DNA from: Piscinibacter gummiphilus
GTDB lineage: Bacteria; Pseudomonadota; Gammaproteobacteria; Burkholderiales; Burkholderiaceae_C
Direction of reading: 5' to 3'
Assembly: GCF_032681285.1 (NCBI RefSeq)
Contig: NZ_CP136336.1
Span: 3,335,001-3,399,000, forward strand
DNA: 64,000 nucleotides
Below the pieces are notes generated by a model, which saw only the letters and a program-made list of their open reading frames with translations, was not told where the DNA came from and did not search any database. The first letter of the stretch is position 1; each line of letters begins with the position of its first letter. This document shows, piece after piece, positions 42,310-52,148 of the stretch. The translations under genes and the position numbers were made by a program.

Positions 42310-44221
42310 GATAGATTTCCTCTGCGAGTTCTTTGGAGATCCCGTCCACGCTCGCGAGGTCTTCTACGCTCGCGTGGCCCACGCCGCGAGCCCCCCCGAA
42401 GCGCTGCAAAAGTTTCGCACGCTTCTTCGGGCCGACACCAGGGATTTCCTCGAGAACACTGCCTCCGGTGCGCACACTCGCACGCTTTGCACGCATGCCG
42501 GTGATCGCAAACCGATGCGCCTCGTCGCGGATCTGCGCCACGAGCATCAGCGCCGCCGAGTCGGCGCCGAGGTACACCTTGTCACGACCGTCTGCGAAGA
42601 CCAACTCTTCCAAGCCGACCTTGCGGCCTTCGCCTTTTTCAACGCCGACGATGAGCGACAGGTCGAGCCCCAGTTCTTCGAACACCTCGCGCGCCATGCT
42701 GACCTGCCCGCGCCCGCCGTCGACGAGCACCAGGTCGGGCAGCCGCCCTTCGCCGGTCTGCGCGGCGGCGGCCAGCTTGCTGTAGCGGCGCGTGAGCACC
42801 TGCCGCATCGCTGCGTAGTCGTCGCCTCCCGTGATGCCTTCGATGTTGTAGCGGCGGTATTGCGAGCTCTGCATCTTGTGGCCTTCGAAGACCACGCACG
42901 AGGCCTGCGTCGACTCGCCTGCGGTGTGGCTGATGTCGAAGCACTCGATGCGAAAGCTATCGAGGTTGTCGGGCGCGAGGTCGAGCGCCTCGACCAGCGC
43001 CCTTGTGCGCGCCTGTTGCGAGCCTTCCTCCGACAGCAGTCGCGCGAGCTTGATCTCGGCACCCTGGATGCACATGTCGAGCCAGGCCCGGCGCTGCTCG
43101 CGCGGCTGGTGCTGGGCCGTGACCTTGATGCCACTGTGCACCGACAGCGCCTCGATCAGCGCCTTGTCGACCGCATGGCTCAGCACGAGCAGCGGCGGCA
43201 CGCTGCTTTCCAGGTAGTGCTGCGCGATGAAGGCCTCGAGCACCTGCACCTCGGGCGGGCTGCGGGTCTCGCCATCTTCGATATCCATCTCGGTCGCGTC
43301 GTCGACATGCGTTGGGAAGTACGGCCGATCTCCCAGGTGGCGCCCGCCGCGCACCATCGCGAGGTTCACGCAAGCCCGACCGCCCTGCACCTTCACCGCG
43401 AGGATGTCGGCGTCCTTCGTGGTCGCGCCGGTGTTGTCTTCCACCGACTGCTGGTGCAAGACCTTCGACAACGCGCCGATCTGGTCGCGGATCTCGGCCG
43501 CCTTCTCGAACGCCAGCGCATCCGAGTGCGCCATCATCTGCGCCTGCAGTGCGTCCATCACCTCCTGCTGCTCGCCGAGCAGGAAGCGTTCGGCATTCGA
43601 CACGTCGCGCGCGTAGTCTTCGGCCCCGATGTAGTTCACGCACGGGCCCGAGCAGCGCTTGATCTGGTACAGCAGGCAGGGCCGCGTGCGGTTGTTGAAG
43701 ACGGTGTCTTCGCAGGTGCGCAGGCGAAACACTTTCTGCAGCAGCTGGATCGACTCCTTTACTGCCCACGCGCTCGGGTACGGCCCGAAGTAGCGGTGCT
43801 TGCGGTCGACCGAGCCGCGGTAGTACGCCATGCGCGGAAACTTGTGCGAGACGATCTTGAGGTACGGGTAGCTCTTGTCGTCGCGGAAGAGGATGTTGTA
43901 GCGCGGGTCGAGCGACTTGATGAGGTTGTTCTCGAGCAGCAGCGCCTCGGCCTCCGAGCGCACGACCGTGGTCTCCATGCGCACGATCTTGCTGACCATG
44001 TGGCCGATGCGCGTGCCACCGTGGTTCTTCTGGAAGTAGCTCGAGACACGCTTCTTCAGGTCGCGCGCCTTGCCCACGTACAGCACCGCATCGCTCGCGT
44101 CGTAGTAGCGATAGACGCCGGGCAGCCCGGGCAAGGCGGCCACTTCGGCCAGCAATCGTTCACGCACCGCGTCTTGCGCAGGGCCTTGCTCGGGTTGGTC
44201 GGGGGACTCGGTCTCGCTCAT
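42296..44221 (-). CDS. uvrC: excinuclease ABC subunit C
   Basis: Makes both incisions in nucleotide excision repair. The 641-residue protein has an N-terminal GIY-YIG nuclease domain ([26 protein letters not shown]), the cysteine-rich segment around [11 protein letters not shown], a UVR domain that binds UvrB (about 210-245), an RNase H-like second nuclease domain ([20 protein letters not shown]) and a C-terminal helix-hairpin-helix ([18 protein letters not shown]). Length is normal. It is divergent from earP; a CACAAT hexamer ends nine bases before its ATG. Confidence 0.97.
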   Translation of the reverse strand: MSETESPDQPEQGPAQDAVRERLLAEVAALPGLPGVYRYYDASDAVLYVGKARDLKKRVSSYFQKNHGGTRIGHMVSKIVRMETTVVRSEAEALLLENNLIKSLDPRYNILFRDDKSYPYLKIVSHKFPRMAYYRGSVDRKHRYFGPYPSAWAVKESIQLLQKVFRLRTCEDTVFNNRTRPCLLYQIKRCSGPCVNYIGAEDYARDVSNAERFLLGEQQEVMDALQAQMMAHSDALAFEKAAEIRDQIGALSKVLHQQSVEDNTGATTKDADILAVKVQGGRACVNLAMVRGGRHLGDRPYFPTHVDDATEMDIEDGETRSPPEVQVLEAFIAQHYLESSVPPLLVLSHAVDKALIEALSVHSGIKVTAQHQPREQRRAWLDMCIQGAEIKLARLLSEEGSQQARTRALVEALDLAPDNLDSFRIECFDISHTAGESTQASCVVFEGHKMQSSQYRRYNIEGITGGDDYAAMRQVLTRRYSKLAAAAQTGEGRLPDLVLVDGGRGQVSMAREVFEELGLDLSLIVGVEKGEGRKVGLEELVFADGRDKVYLGADSAALMLVAQIRDEAHRFAITGMRAKRASVRTGGSVLEEIPGVGPKKRAKLLQRFGGARGVGHASVEDLASVDGISKELAEEIYRALH

Positions 44222-44230
44222 CGGACGACG

Positions 44231-44258
44231 ATTGTGCCGCCTCGATAATCGGCCGATG
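44231..44258. promoter_or_regulatory. divergent -10 elements for uvrC and earP
   Basis: On the plus strand GATAAT (44244-44249) ends six bases before the earP ATG (44256). On the minus strand CACAAT (44236-44231) ends nine bases before the uvrC ATG (44221). The whole intergenic gap is 34 bases, so both promoters must overlap the opposite gene or each other. Confidence 0.4.
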
Positions 44259-45278
44259 CGGTGGGATGTGTTCTGTCAGGTGGTCGACAACTACGGCGAC
44301 ATCGGCGTGTGCTGGCGCCTGTCGGCCGACCTGGCCGCGCGTGGCCACACGGTGCGTCTGTGGATCGACGATGCGTCGGCGCTCGCGTGGATGGCCCCCG
44401 AGGGGGCCGAGCGTGTGACGGTGCACCCCTGGACCGCCAGCGTCGACGAACCCGCCCCCGGCGACGTGGTCATCGAAGCCTTCGGTTGTCATCTGCCAGA
44501 GCCGTTCGTGGCCCGCATGGCTGCCGCGCCTCGCCCACCGCGATGGATCAACCTCGAGTACCTGAGCGCCGAGGCCTACGTCGAGCGCAGCCACCGCCTG
44601 CCTTCTCCGCAATGGCACGGCCCGGGCCAGGGCCTGACCAAGTGGTTCTTCTACCCCGGCTTCACCCCGGCCACGGGCGGCCTGCTGCGCGAGCCGGGCT
44701 TGATGGCCGAACAGGCGGGCTTCGACCGGGCCGCCTGGCTGCAGGCCCACGGCATCTCGCCATGCACGGGCGAACGTCTGGTCAGCCTCTTCGCGTACGA
44801 GAACCCGGCCTTGCATGCGCTGCTGGCCTCGCTGAACGAGGCTCCCACGCTGCTGCTGATCACCGCCGGCAAGCCTGCGCCGCACGGCCTTCCCTCGCAG
44901 GTGCGCTGCCAGTCCCTGCCCTACCTGCGCCAGCCCGATTTCGACCGCCTGCTCTGGAGTTGCGATCTCAATTTCGTGCGCGGCGAAGACTCGTTCGTGC
45001 GCGCACAGTGGGCCGGCAAGCCTTTCGTGTGGCAGATCTATCCGCAAGACGACGGTGCCCACGCCGCCAAGCTCGACGCCTTTCTCGACAGGTTCCCGCC
45101 CGTGCCCGGATTGCGCGCGCTCTGGCACGCCTGGAACGGCCTTGCCGCGTGGCCAGAGCGGTGGCCCGACCCCTTGTCTGAGGCCTGGCAGACCCCATGT
45201 CTGCGCTGGCGTGAAGAGTTGCTGGCCCAACCGGACTTGACCACGCAGCTGGTGGGTTTCGCCTCGGAAGCAGGCTAA
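44256..45278 (+). CDS. earP: EF-P arginine rhamnosyltransferase EarP
   Basis: Transfers rhamnose from dTDP-rhamnose to an arginine of elongation factor P, activating it for polyproline translation. The 340-residue protein begins [20 protein letters not shown]; Asp11 and Asp15 correspond to the catalytic aspartates described for EarP. The sugar-nucleotide-binding region includes [24 protein letters not shown]. The ATG at 44256 was chosen over one eight codons upstream because it gives the family start. Its substrate gene efp lies 87 bases downstream. Confidence 0.95.
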   Translation: MRWDVFCQVVDNYGDIGVCWRLSADLAARGHTVRLWIDDASALAWMAPEGAERVTVHPWTASVDEPAPGDVVIEAFGCHLPEPFVARMAAAPRPPRWINLEYLSAEAYVERSHRLPSPQWHGPGQGLTKWFFYPGFTPATGGLLREPGLMAEQAGFDRAAWLQAHGISPCTGERLVSLFAYENPALHALLASLNEAPTLLLITAGKPAPHGLPSQVRCQSLPYLRQPDFDRLLWSCDLNFVRGEDSFVRAQWAGKPFVWQIYPQDDGAHAAKLDAFLDRFPPVPGLRALWHAWNGLAAWPERWPDPLSEAWQTPCLRWREELLAQPDLTTQLVGFASEAG

Positions 45279-45365
45279 AATCCGCCGTTTTGCGCGTTCT
45301 GGCAGGCCAATGTTCGGCGCGCGCGTCCTCCGCTACCGAATACGGAAACCCACACGGGAATCGCT

Positions 45366-45920
45366 ATGAAGATCGCTCAAGAAATTCGCGCCGGCAACGT
45401 CATCATGCACGGCAAGGACCCGATGGTCGTGCTCAAGACCGAATACAGCCGCGGTGGCCGCAATGCCGCCACCGTGCGCATGAAGCTCAAGAGCCTGCTC
45501 AACAACTCGGGCACCGAAGTCGTCTTCAAGGCCGACGACAAGATGGACCAGATCATTCTGGAAAAGAAGGAGTGCACCTACTCCTACTTCGCCGACCCGA
45601 TGTATGCCTTCATGGACGCCGAGTACAACCAGTTCGAAGTCGAAGCCGAGAACATGGGCGACGCCATCCAGTACCTGGAAGACGCGATGCCTGTCGAAGT
45701 GGTGTTCTACGAAGGCAAGGCCATCTCGGTCGAACTGCCGACCAGCCTGGTGCGTGAAGTGACCTACACCGAGCCGGCCGTCAAGGGCGACACCTCGGGC
45801 AAGGTGATGAAGCCGGCCAAGCTGGCCACGGGCTTCGAGATCGCCGTGCCGCTCTTCGTGGAAACCGGCGACAAGATCGAAATCGACACCCGCACGCACG
45901 AGTACCGCAAGCGCGTCTGA
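45366..45920 (+). CDS. efp: translation elongation factor P
   Basis: Relieves ribosome stalling at proline stretches. The 184-residue protein has the three-domain EF-P fold; the modified loop reads SRGGRNAA with Arg32 at the tip, the residue rhamnosylated by EarP, rather than the Lys of the EpmA/EpmB or DhsDys-type systems. This agrees with the earP gene immediately upstream. A TAAAAT hexamer near 45275 could be a separate promoter, and a terminator follows the gene. Confidence 0.98.
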   Translation: MKIAQEIRAGNVIMHGKDPMVVLKTEYSRGGRNAATVRMKLKSLLNNSGTEVVFKADDKMDQIILEKKECTYSYFADPMYAFMDAEYNQFEVEAENMGDAIQYLEDAMPVEVVFYEGKAISVELPTSLVREVTYTEPAVKGDTSGKVMKPAKLATGFEIAVPLFVETGDKIEIDTRTHEYRKRV

Positions 45921-45942
45921 CGCCTCCCGGCAGACGAAAGGC

Positions 45943-45970
45943 GGGCCCGCTTCGCGGGCCCTTCTCTTTT
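45943..45970 (+). terminator. Rho-independent terminator after efp
   Basis: GGGCCCGC and GCGGGCCC form a perfect 8-base stem with a TTC loop, followed by TTCTCTTTT. It lies 22 bases after the efp stop and just before the DUF3445 gene. Confidence 0.88.
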
Positions 45971-45990
45971 GTGGGCATCATCTGGCCGCC

Positions 45991-46929
45991 ATGCCCTTCG
46001 ACTTCGCGAGCGTCAGCACCCCGTTCCGCATGCAGCCCGGCCTGCGCCGGCTGCCGCCCGGTGCCACGCAGCTCACCCCCATTGCGCCAGGCGACCGCAC
46101 CCTGCGCGAGAAACTGGCGGTCCTCGGCGCCCATGCCCACCAGGCGCTGCTCAGCGCACCCGGCTTCGATGCCTCGCCCGCGCTGCAAGCCCTCGGCGCA
46201 CACGCCGCTGTCGAACACCCCCAAGCCTGGTCGTCAAACGGATCCGGCCACGGCCATGCGCTCCGCCTGGGCTGGTCGGTGAGCGAGGGCGAGATCGAGC
46301 GACACACAGGCGCACGGCCCGAGGTCGGCGCCTGCCTGGAGGCGCTGGCCCCACCGTGGCGGCTGCCCGCATTGCTGAGCCTTGCGTTCGCCGAAGACTT
46401 TGCCGTGATCGACGGCCGCACTGCGCACATCCCGTGGCTGGCGGTGTGCCTGCCGTCCGGCTGGGCACCGGAAGAAAAGGTCGGGCGCCATTTCGCCCAG
46501 GTTCATGCGCCCGTGGCCGACAACCAACTGCTCGTGACGGCCAGCGATCACCTGGCGCGCCTCGTGTCGGGCGAAGAGCGTTGGGCACGCGACGTGTGGA
46601 GCATCACCCGACACCCGCGGCTGCATGCCCATCCAGCCCGGCTGGACCCAGCCCCCTGGCCGGCGACAGGCGATGCGCAGGCCCTGGCCGAGCGCGCCTA
46701 CCTTCGCACCGAGCACCAGACCTTCATTCCCCTGCCGCAGCTGCAGCAGGCGGTGTTCACGATCCACGTGACGCTCACGCCGCTCACACAAGCCCTGACC
46801 AGCGTCGCCCAGGCACGCCAACTGCACGATGCGCTGGCGAGCATGAGCGACGCCGTGCTGGCCTACCGTGGCCTCACCGATGCGCGCGGGCGCCTGCTCG
46901 AGTGGCTGCAAACGCGCGCCGCGGAATGA
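45991..46929 (+). CDS. DUF3445 / heme-dependent oxidative N-demethylase-family protein
   Basis: A 312-residue protein with the DUF3445 signatures PSGWAPEEKVGRHFAQVHAPVA (about 150-172) and LRTEHQTFIPLPQLQQAVFTI (about 237-257). Some relatives are described as heme-dependent dimethylamine/N-demethylase components, but many are uncharacterised. It overlaps mnmC by four bases (ATGA), an unusual pairing that implies coupled translation. No membrane segment or signal peptide is evident. Family membership is fairly sure; the reaction is not. Confidence 0.8.
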   Translation: MPFDFASVSTPFRMQPGLRRLPPGATQLTPIAPGDRTLREKLAVLGAHAHQALLSAPGFDASPALQALGAHAAVEHPQAWSSNGSGHGHALRLGWSVSEGEIERHTGARPEVGACLEALAPPWRLPALLSLAFAEDFAVIDGRTAHIPWLAVCLPSGWAPEEKVGRHFAQVHAPVADNQLLVTASDHLARLVSGEERWARDVWSITRHPRLHAHPARLDPAPWPATGDAQALAERAYLRTEHQTFIPLPQLQQAVFTIHVTLTPLTQALTSVAQARQLHDALASMSDAVLAYRGLTDARGRLLEWLQTRAAE

Positions 46930-48890
46930 ACACGCAGCCCATCGTCCCGGCGACGCTCAGCCACACCGACGACGGCATTCCGTATTCGGCCCACTACCAG
47001 GACGTCTACCACCCCCGCGCCGGGGCCTTCGTGCAGGCCCGCCACGTCTTCCTCGGGGGCAACGAGTTGCCGGCGCGCTGGCAAGGTCGCTCGCGCTTCG
47101 TCATCCTCGAAACCGGCTTCGGCCTCGGCAACAACTTCCTCGCCACCTGGCAGGCCTGGCGCGACGACGCGGCCCGGTGCGAGCGGCTCGTGTTCATCTC
47201 GGTCGAACGACATCCCCTCACCGCCGAAGACATGCGGCGAGCGCATGCGCAGTCACCCGTGCCGCCCCTGGCCGCCGCGCTGGTCGACGCGTGGCCACCG
47301 CTGACGCACAACCTGCACACGCTCGATTTCGAAGATGGCCGCGTGCGCTTGCTGCTGGTCCTTGGCAACGTGCGCAGTTGGTTGCCCGAACTGGTGGCCC
47401 AGGTCGACGCGTTCTACCTCGACGGTTTCGCCCCGGCACGCAACGCCGAGATGTGGGAGCCGCAGATCGCCAAGGCACTGGCCCGCCTCGCGGCCCCCGA
47501 CGCCACCTTGGCGACCTGGACCTCGGCCACCCCGGTGCGCGACGGCCTGCGCAGCGCCGGCTTCGAAGTGCGCGAAGCCCGCGGCACCGGCGGCAAGCGC
47601 GACATCACCCTCGGCCGCTATGCGCCGCTGTTCGTGCCGCGCCACGCGCCGTCACGCACCGCGCCGACGTTCACAACGCGACACGCCCTCGTCGTCGGCG
47701 CGGGCCTGGCCGGCAGCGCCACGGCGCTCGCCCTGGCCCAGGAAGGCTGGCGCAGCACCGTCTACGACCGGCGCGACACGCCCGCGTGCGAGACCTCCGG
47801 CAACCCCGCGGGCCTCTTCCACGGCATCGTGAACGCACAAGACGGCCTGCATGCGCGCTTCAATCGCGCCGCCGCGCTGATGGCGCGCGATGCCATCGAA
47901 CGCGCGCTACACGACGACCCATCGCTCCCCGGTGCGGCCGACGGACTGCTGCGCCTGGACGAGTCCGAGGTCAGCACGCTGCGCGACGTGATCACCCGGG
48001 TCGGCCTGCCCGCGGACTACGTGCAGGCCGTGTCCCCGGCCGACGCCACGCGCCTGAGCGGGCTCCCGTTGAAGCAATCGGCGTGGTTCTACCCAGGCGG
48101 CGGCTGGGTCGACCCGGCCGCACTCGCCCGCCACTGGCTGGCGCAAGCCGCTCCCCTCGCCCGCTTCCAGGGCGGCACCTGCGTGGCGAGACTGCAGCGC
48201 AACGCGAGCGCGTGGCAGCTGCTCGATGCAAACGGGCGCGTGCTCGACGAAGCCGAGACCGTCGTGCTGGCCAACGCCGCCGACGCGATGCGCCTCCTCG
48301 GCGCACCCGACTGGCCCATCGACGCGGTGCGCGGCCAGATCACGCACTTCAGCCGCGATCTCGCACCCGGCCTCCTGCTGCCCCGCCTGCCGGTGGCCGG
48401 CTCGGGCTATGTGATGCCCGAGGTGCGGGGCCTCGCGCTTTTCGGTGCCACCTCGCAGCCTGGCGACGCAGACCCGAGCCTTCGCACCGCCGACCACGCC
48501 GCCAACCTCGTGGCCCTGCAACGCTTGATCGGCGGCGATGTCGAAGCCCCGCCCATCGACCACCTGCACGGCCGGGTCGGCTGGCGAACCCTCGCGCAGG
48601 ACCGGCTGCCCGTGGTCGGCGCAGTGCCTGCCCCGCTCGACCAGCAGGGGCGGCTCGATCAACCGCGCTTCGTGCAACGCGTGCCGGGCTTGTTCGTCTT
48701 CACCGCCTTGGGCTCGCGCGGCATCACGTGGTCGACGCTCGGCGCCCGCACCCTGGCGGCATGGATCACCGGCGCGCCGGCCCCGATCGAAGCGAGCCTG
48801 ATCGACGCCATCGACCCGGCGCGCTTCATCAGCCGGAGCGCGCGTCGATCAGCCACTGGCGCAGCAGCGCATACACCCGAGGGTGATTGA
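46926..48890 (+). CDS. mnmC: bifunctional tRNA mnm5s2U biosynthesis enzyme MnmC
   Basis: Completes mnm5s2U at the wobble position of some tRNAs: the C-terminal FAD oxidoreductase removes the carboxymethyl group and the N-terminal SAM methyltransferase methylates the product. The 654-residue protein has the methyltransferase motif ILETGFGLGNNFLATW and VDAFYLDGFAPARNAEMW (about 55-170), then the FAD-binding motif ALVVGAGLAGSATALALA (about 257-274) and a C-terminal FVFTALGSRGITWSTL. The last 62 bases overlap the convergent alpha/beta hydrolase gene. The ATG overlapping the DUF3445 stop is the family start. Confidence 0.94.
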   Translation: MNTQPIVPATLSHTDDGIPYSAHYQDVYHPRAGAFVQARHVFLGGNELPARWQGRSRFVILETGFGLGNNFLATWQAWRDDAARCERLVFISVERHPLTAEDMRRAHAQSPVPPLAAALVDAWPPLTHNLHTLDFEDGRVRLLLVLGNVRSWLPELVAQVDAFYLDGFAPARNAEMWEPQIAKALARLAAPDATLATWTSATPVRDGLRSAGFEVREARGTGGKRDITLGRYAPLFVPRHAPSRTAPTFTTRHALVVGAGLAGSATALALAQEGWRSTVYDRRDTPACETSGNPAGLFHGIVNAQDGLHARFNRAAALMARDAIERALHDDPSLPGAADGLLRLDESEVSTLRDVITRVGLPADYVQAVSPADATRLSGLPLKQSAWFYPGGGWVDPAALARHWLAQAAPLARFQGGTCVARLQRNASAWQLLDANGRVLDEAETVVLANAADAMRLLGAPDWPIDAVRGQITHFSRDLAPGLLLPRLPVAGSGYVMPEVRGLALFGATSQPGDADPSLRTADHAANLVALQRLIGGDVEAPPIDHLHGRVGWRTLAQDRLPVVGAVPAPLDQQGRLDQPRFVQRVPGLFVFTALGSRGITWSTLGARTLAAWITGAPAPIEASLIDAIDPARFISRSARRSATGAAAHTPEGD

Positions 48891-50049
48891 GCAAGGCCAT
48901 GTGACCGAGGCCGGGCACCTCGGCGCGCTCCACATCGCCTGCCTCGCGCGCATCGAGCGCACTGCGGGTCGTGACCAGGCCATCGCCCAGCACCCGTCGC
49001 ACCAGATGGCGGCCCCTCATCGCCTCCTGCCCAAGGCTGCCGGCCACCAGACGCAGCGGCGGCCTGGTTTGCGCGAGCGTGGGGAGACCGTGCCGCAAGT
49101 CTTTGACGCCCTGGCTGCGGCTGTCGGCGAGCGTCTGCAGCGGGCGTGTCACATCGGAGGTGCCGAGCGCAGCCGCCACGAAATGCCCAATCTTTTCGAG
49201 CGGCGCGCCGCGCAAGGGCGAGCCCAGGCACGCCACCCAGCGCACCCGCGCCACCCAGTCCGAGCCCACCGCCAGGTCGCAGGCCAGGCGAGCCACCAGC
49301 CCGCCCATGCTGTGGCCGATGAGCACGAGCTCGCGCACTTGCGGCGCCTGCGCCACCAGGCGGTCGAGCTGCGCGGCCAGACCTGCGGCGTTCTCGCCAA
49401 GGGGCAGCCCCGTGTTGTAGCGAAGGTAGAGCGGCACGACCGAAAACTCGCGCTCCATCAGCGCGCCGTAGTGCGGGCCCGCCGCTGTCGGCTCGACGTC
49501 GGCCCACGCATCGGCGAAGAGCTGCCAGCTGCGCTCGTCGCAGGCGAGCCCGTGGATGAAGACCGCGGCGCTCGGGCCCAGCCCGGCCCACATCTCGGGC
49601 GAGGCGGCGTCATCGAGCAAGTCGCCTCGCGCATGGAGCGCTATGTCCACCGCGAGCGGGCTGCCGGCCTGTGCCAGGGCATCACCGGCGGCGGCATTGA
49701 GGGCACTGCGCAGCGTGAGTTCGCGCCCTTGGGCCGGGCGCGCCGGGTCTGCGAAAGCGCGCTCGGCTTCTGCCGCGATGCGCGTCACCACCGTCGCCCC
49801 GCCCCGGACGGCGGCGTACACGCCACCGGCGATCGCGTCGTGCGCACGCTGCACCAGGCCGGCGGGCACGGACAGGCCGGGCACGGCCTGCACGGCGCGA
49901 AAGGTCTTGTCGGAAATCGCGGTGTGCATCTCCTGCACCCGCGTGGTCACGGCCTTCGCGGCAACCTGAACGGAGGGCGCGTAGGCCGCGTCATCGCTGC
50001 TGGGCAGCGGCGGCTTCGGCGAACTGTCGCGGCGCTTGGGCTTCTTCAC
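48829..50049 (-). CDS. alpha/beta hydrolase (lipase-like)
   Basis: A 406-residue protein with a C-terminal alpha/beta-hydrolase fold. It has the oxyanion-hole segment FIHGLACDERSW, nucleophile Ser in LVLIGHSMGGLVARL, a probable catalytic Asp in GDGLVTTRSAL and His in GLGHMALLNHP. The N-terminal ~150 residues are alanine-rich and unlike the core; no signal peptide is seen, so it is probably cytoplasmic. It starts with GTG and its 3' end overlaps mnmC by 62 bases on the opposite strand. Substrate unknown; triacylglycerol lipase, esterase or depolymerase roles are possible. Confidence 0.85.
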   Translation of the reverse strand: MKKPKRRDSSPKPPLPSSDDAAYAPSVQVAAKAVTTRVQEMHTAISDKTFRAVQAVPGLSVPAGLVQRAHDAIAGGVYAAVRGGATVVTRIAAEAERAFADPARPAQGRELTLRSALNAAAGDALAQAGSPLAVDIALHARGDLLDDAASPEMWAGLGPSAAVFIHGLACDERSWQLFADAWADVEPTAAGPHYGALMEREFSVVPLYLRYNTGLPLGENAAGLAAQLDRLVAQAPQVRELVLIGHSMGGLVARLACDLAVGSDWVARVRWVACLGSPLRGAPLEKIGHFVAAALGTSDVTRPLQTLADSRSQGVKDLRHGLPTLAQTRPPLRLVAGSLGQEAMRGRHLVRRVLGDGLVTTRSALDAREAGDVERAEVPGLGHMALLNHPRVYALLRQWLIDARSG

Positions 50050-50077
50050 ACCGCGTATCCACCGAGCGATCGGACGG

Positions 50078-50254
50078 TCAGCCCTGGCTGGGCGGCGCGG
50101 CCACGTCTTGCGCGGGCGGCGCGTTGTCGGCTTCGCCCTGTGCGGGCTCCGAGCCGGCTTTGCGGTCGGCTTTTTCCTTCAGCTTCTCTTCCTTCTTCTT
50201 CTTCTTGGCCAACTCGCGTTGGCGCTTTTCGAACGAGTAGTTGGGTTTTGCCAT
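50078..50254 (-). CDS. 58-residue lysine-rich protein
   Basis: A small unannotated-looking gene that fills the gap between the hydrolase and rpiA. The protein begins MAKPNYSFEKRQRELAK and continues with a run of lysines and glutamates (KKKKKEEKLKEKADRK, residues 17-32), then an acidic/proline-alanine tail. The first ~32 residues should form a highly charged helix. Similar short MAKPNY-S/A-FEKRQ proteins are, to my recollection, common and conserved in beta- and gammaproteobacteria without a known role. The ATG is preceded by AGGAAGG, a good ribosome-binding site, which supports it being a real gene. Confidence 0.75.
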   Translation of the reverse strand: MAKPNYSFEKRQRELAKKKKKEEKLKEKADRKAGSEPAQGEADNAPPAQDVAAPPSQG

Positions 50255-50350
50255 TCGCCGTCCTTCCTGTGGGAGGGCCTCTTCCTGAAAAAGGCCCGGT
50301 GCGATACGCGCGAGGGTACGCGCTTTTCGGTGCTTGCTGGGCGAGACCGG

Positions 50351-51010
50351 TCAGAAAGTGAGTGTCTTCACGCCCTGCGCCGTGCCGAGCAGGCACACGC
50401 TGGCCTTGTGACGCGCAAAGATGCCCACCGTCACCACGCCCGGCCACTGGCTGACCTCGGCCTCCATGCCGGCCGGGTCGGTGATCGAGAGGCCGCGCAC
50501 GTCGAGGATGTGGCAGCCGTTGTCGGTCACGACGCCGGCACGCAACACCGCGTCGCCGCCATGCTTCTTGAAACGCCGCGCGATCTGTGTGGCCGCCATC
50601 GGGATCACCTCCACCGGCAGCGGGAATTTGCCGAGCGTATCGACCAGCTTCGACTCATCGGCAATGCAAATGAAGCGCTCGGCGAGGTCGGCCACGATCT
50701 TTTCGCGCGTGAGCGCCGCGCCGCCGCCCTTCACCATGTTTCCGCGGTGGTCGATCTCGTCGGCACCGTCGATGTAGACCGGCAGGCGTTCGACCGTGTT
50801 GCTGTCGAGCACGCGGATGCCATGGGCGCGCAGCCGCTCGCTGCTCTTCTCGCTGCTCGACACCGCACCGGCGATGCGGTCCTTCATGCCGGCCAGGGCA
50901 TCGATGAAGCAGTTGACCGTCGAGCCGGTGCCCACGCCGACGATGCTGCCGGGCACCACGTAGTCGAGCGCCGCCTGCCCGACGAGGGCCTTGAGTTCAT
51001 CCTGGGTCAT
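50351..51010 (-). CDS. rpiA: ribose-5-phosphate isomerase A
   Basis: Interconverts ribose-5-phosphate and ribulose-5-phosphate in the pentose phosphate pathway. The 219-residue protein has the conserved segments [31 protein letters not shown] and [13 protein letters not shown], which hold the catalytic Asp, Glu and Lys. I chose the ATG at 51010; a TTG at 51034 is in frame and lies seven bases after a GATAAT hexamer, so a slightly longer form from a leaderless message is possible. It is divergent from pyrD. Confidence 0.96.
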   Translation of the reverse strand: MTQDELKALVGQAALDYVVPGSIVGVGTGSTVNCFIDALAGMKDRIAGAVSSSEKSSERLRAHGIRVLDSNTVERLPVYIDGADEIDHRGNMVKGGGAALTREKIVADLAERFICIADESKLVDTLGKFPLPVEVIPMAATQIARRFKKHGGDAVLRAGVVTDNGCHILDVRGLSITDPAGMEAEVSQWPGVVTVGIFARHKASVCLLGTAQGVKTLTF

Positions 51011-51075
51011 GGTGCGAAGGTGTTTGAAAGACAATCGCCCGATTATCCAAGACGCTGCTCGCCAGTCGTACCGGC

Positions 51076-52116
51076 ATGCCCCTCGTTCCCTACGCGCTCA
51101 CCCGCCCTTTTCTCTTCGGCCTCGACCCCGAGCAGGCCCATGACCTGACGCTCGGCGCGCTTGCCCGCATCCAGCACACGCCACTCATCTGCGCGGTGTC
51201 GCAGACACGGGTCGACGACCCGGTGACGATCGCCGGCATCCGATTCCCCAACCGCATCGGCCTGGCCGCCGGGCTCGACAAGAACGGCCGCTGCGTCGAT
51301 GCCTTCGGCGCGATGGGCTTCGGCTTCGTCGAAGTGGGCACGGTCACGCCCAAGGGGCAGCCGGGCAACCCGAAGCCGCGCATGTTCCGGCTGCCCGAGG
51401 CGAACGCGCTCATCAACCGCCTGGGCTTCAACAACGAAGGGCTCGCCGTCTTCATCGAGAACGTGAAGCGCAGCCGCTTCCGCCAGCAAGGCGGCGTGCT
51501 GGGCCTGAACATCGGCAAGAACGCCGCCACGCCCATCGAGCGCGCGGTCGACGACTACCTGATCGGCCTCGACGGCGTGTACCCGCACGCCGACTACGTG
51601 ACGGTCAACATCTCGTCGCCCAACACCAAGAACCTGCGCGAGCTGCAGAGCGACGAAGCGCTCGATGCACTGCTCTCGGCGCTGCAGAAGCGCCGCCTGG
51701 AGCTCGCCGCACAGCATGGCCGCAAGGTGCCGATGTTCGTGAAGATCGCCCCCGATCTCGACGACGCGCAGGTGGAGGTGATCGCCGCCACCCTCCGCAA
51801 GAACGGCGTCGACGGCGTGATCGCCACCAACACCACGATCGCACGCGACAAGGTGAAGCACCTGCCGCATGGTGAAGAGACCGGCGGTCTCTCGGGTGCG
51901 CCGGTGTTCGAGGCGAGCAACCGCGTGATCACGCGCCTGCGCGCGGCGCTCGGCCGCGACGTGCCCATCATCGGCGTGGGCGGCGTGATGAGCGGCGCCG
52001 ATGCGCGCGCGAAGATCGCGGCCGGCGCCGACCTCGTGCAGCTCTACACCGGCTTCATCTACAAGGGCCCGGCCCTCGTGCCAGAAGCCGCACTCGCCAT
52101 GAAGAAGGGCCGCTGA
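51076..52116 (+). CDS. pyrD: dihydroorotate dehydrogenase (quinone), class 2
   Basis: Oxidises dihydroorotate to orotate in pyrimidine synthesis, passing electrons from FMN to ubiquinone at the inner membrane. The 346-residue protein has the membrane-associating N-terminal helices characteristic of class 2, then [32 protein letters not shown] (catalytic Ser region) and the FMN-binding [26 protein letters not shown]. Length matches class 2 enzymes. Its stop codon lies in the loop of the downstream terminator. Confidence 0.97.
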   Translation: MPLVPYALTRPFLFGLDPEQAHDLTLGALARIQHTPLICAVSQTRVDDPVTIAGIRFPNRIGLAAGLDKNGRCVDAFGAMGFGFVEVGTVTPKGQPGNPKPRMFRLPEANALINRLGFNNEGLAVFIENVKRSRFRQQGGVLGLNIGKNAATPIERAVDDYLIGLDGVYPHADYVTVNISSPNTKNLRELQSDEALDALLSALQKRRLELAAQHGRKVPMFVKIAPDLDDAQVEVIAATLRKNGVDGVIATNTTIARDKVKHLPHGEETGGLSGAPVFEASNRVITRLRAALGRDVPIIGVGGVMSGADARAKIAAGADLVQLYTGFIYKGPALVPEAALAMKKGR

Positions 52117-52128
52117 GGCGGCCCTTTT
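52106..52128 (+). terminator. terminator overlapping the pyrD stop codon
   Basis: AGGGCCGC and GCGGCCCT form a perfect 8-base stem whose loop TGAG contains the pyrD stop (TGA, 52114-52116), ending TTTT. Translation to the stop would melt the hairpin until the ribosome leaves. Confidence 0.82.
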
Positions 52129-52148
52129 GTCGTGCAGGCGCGAGCCGC

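Noticed and set aside
45969..46925. In-frame extension upstream of mnmC
   Set aside because: It overlaps the DUF3445 gene in another frame and looks like a shadow; MnmC homology starts at 46926.
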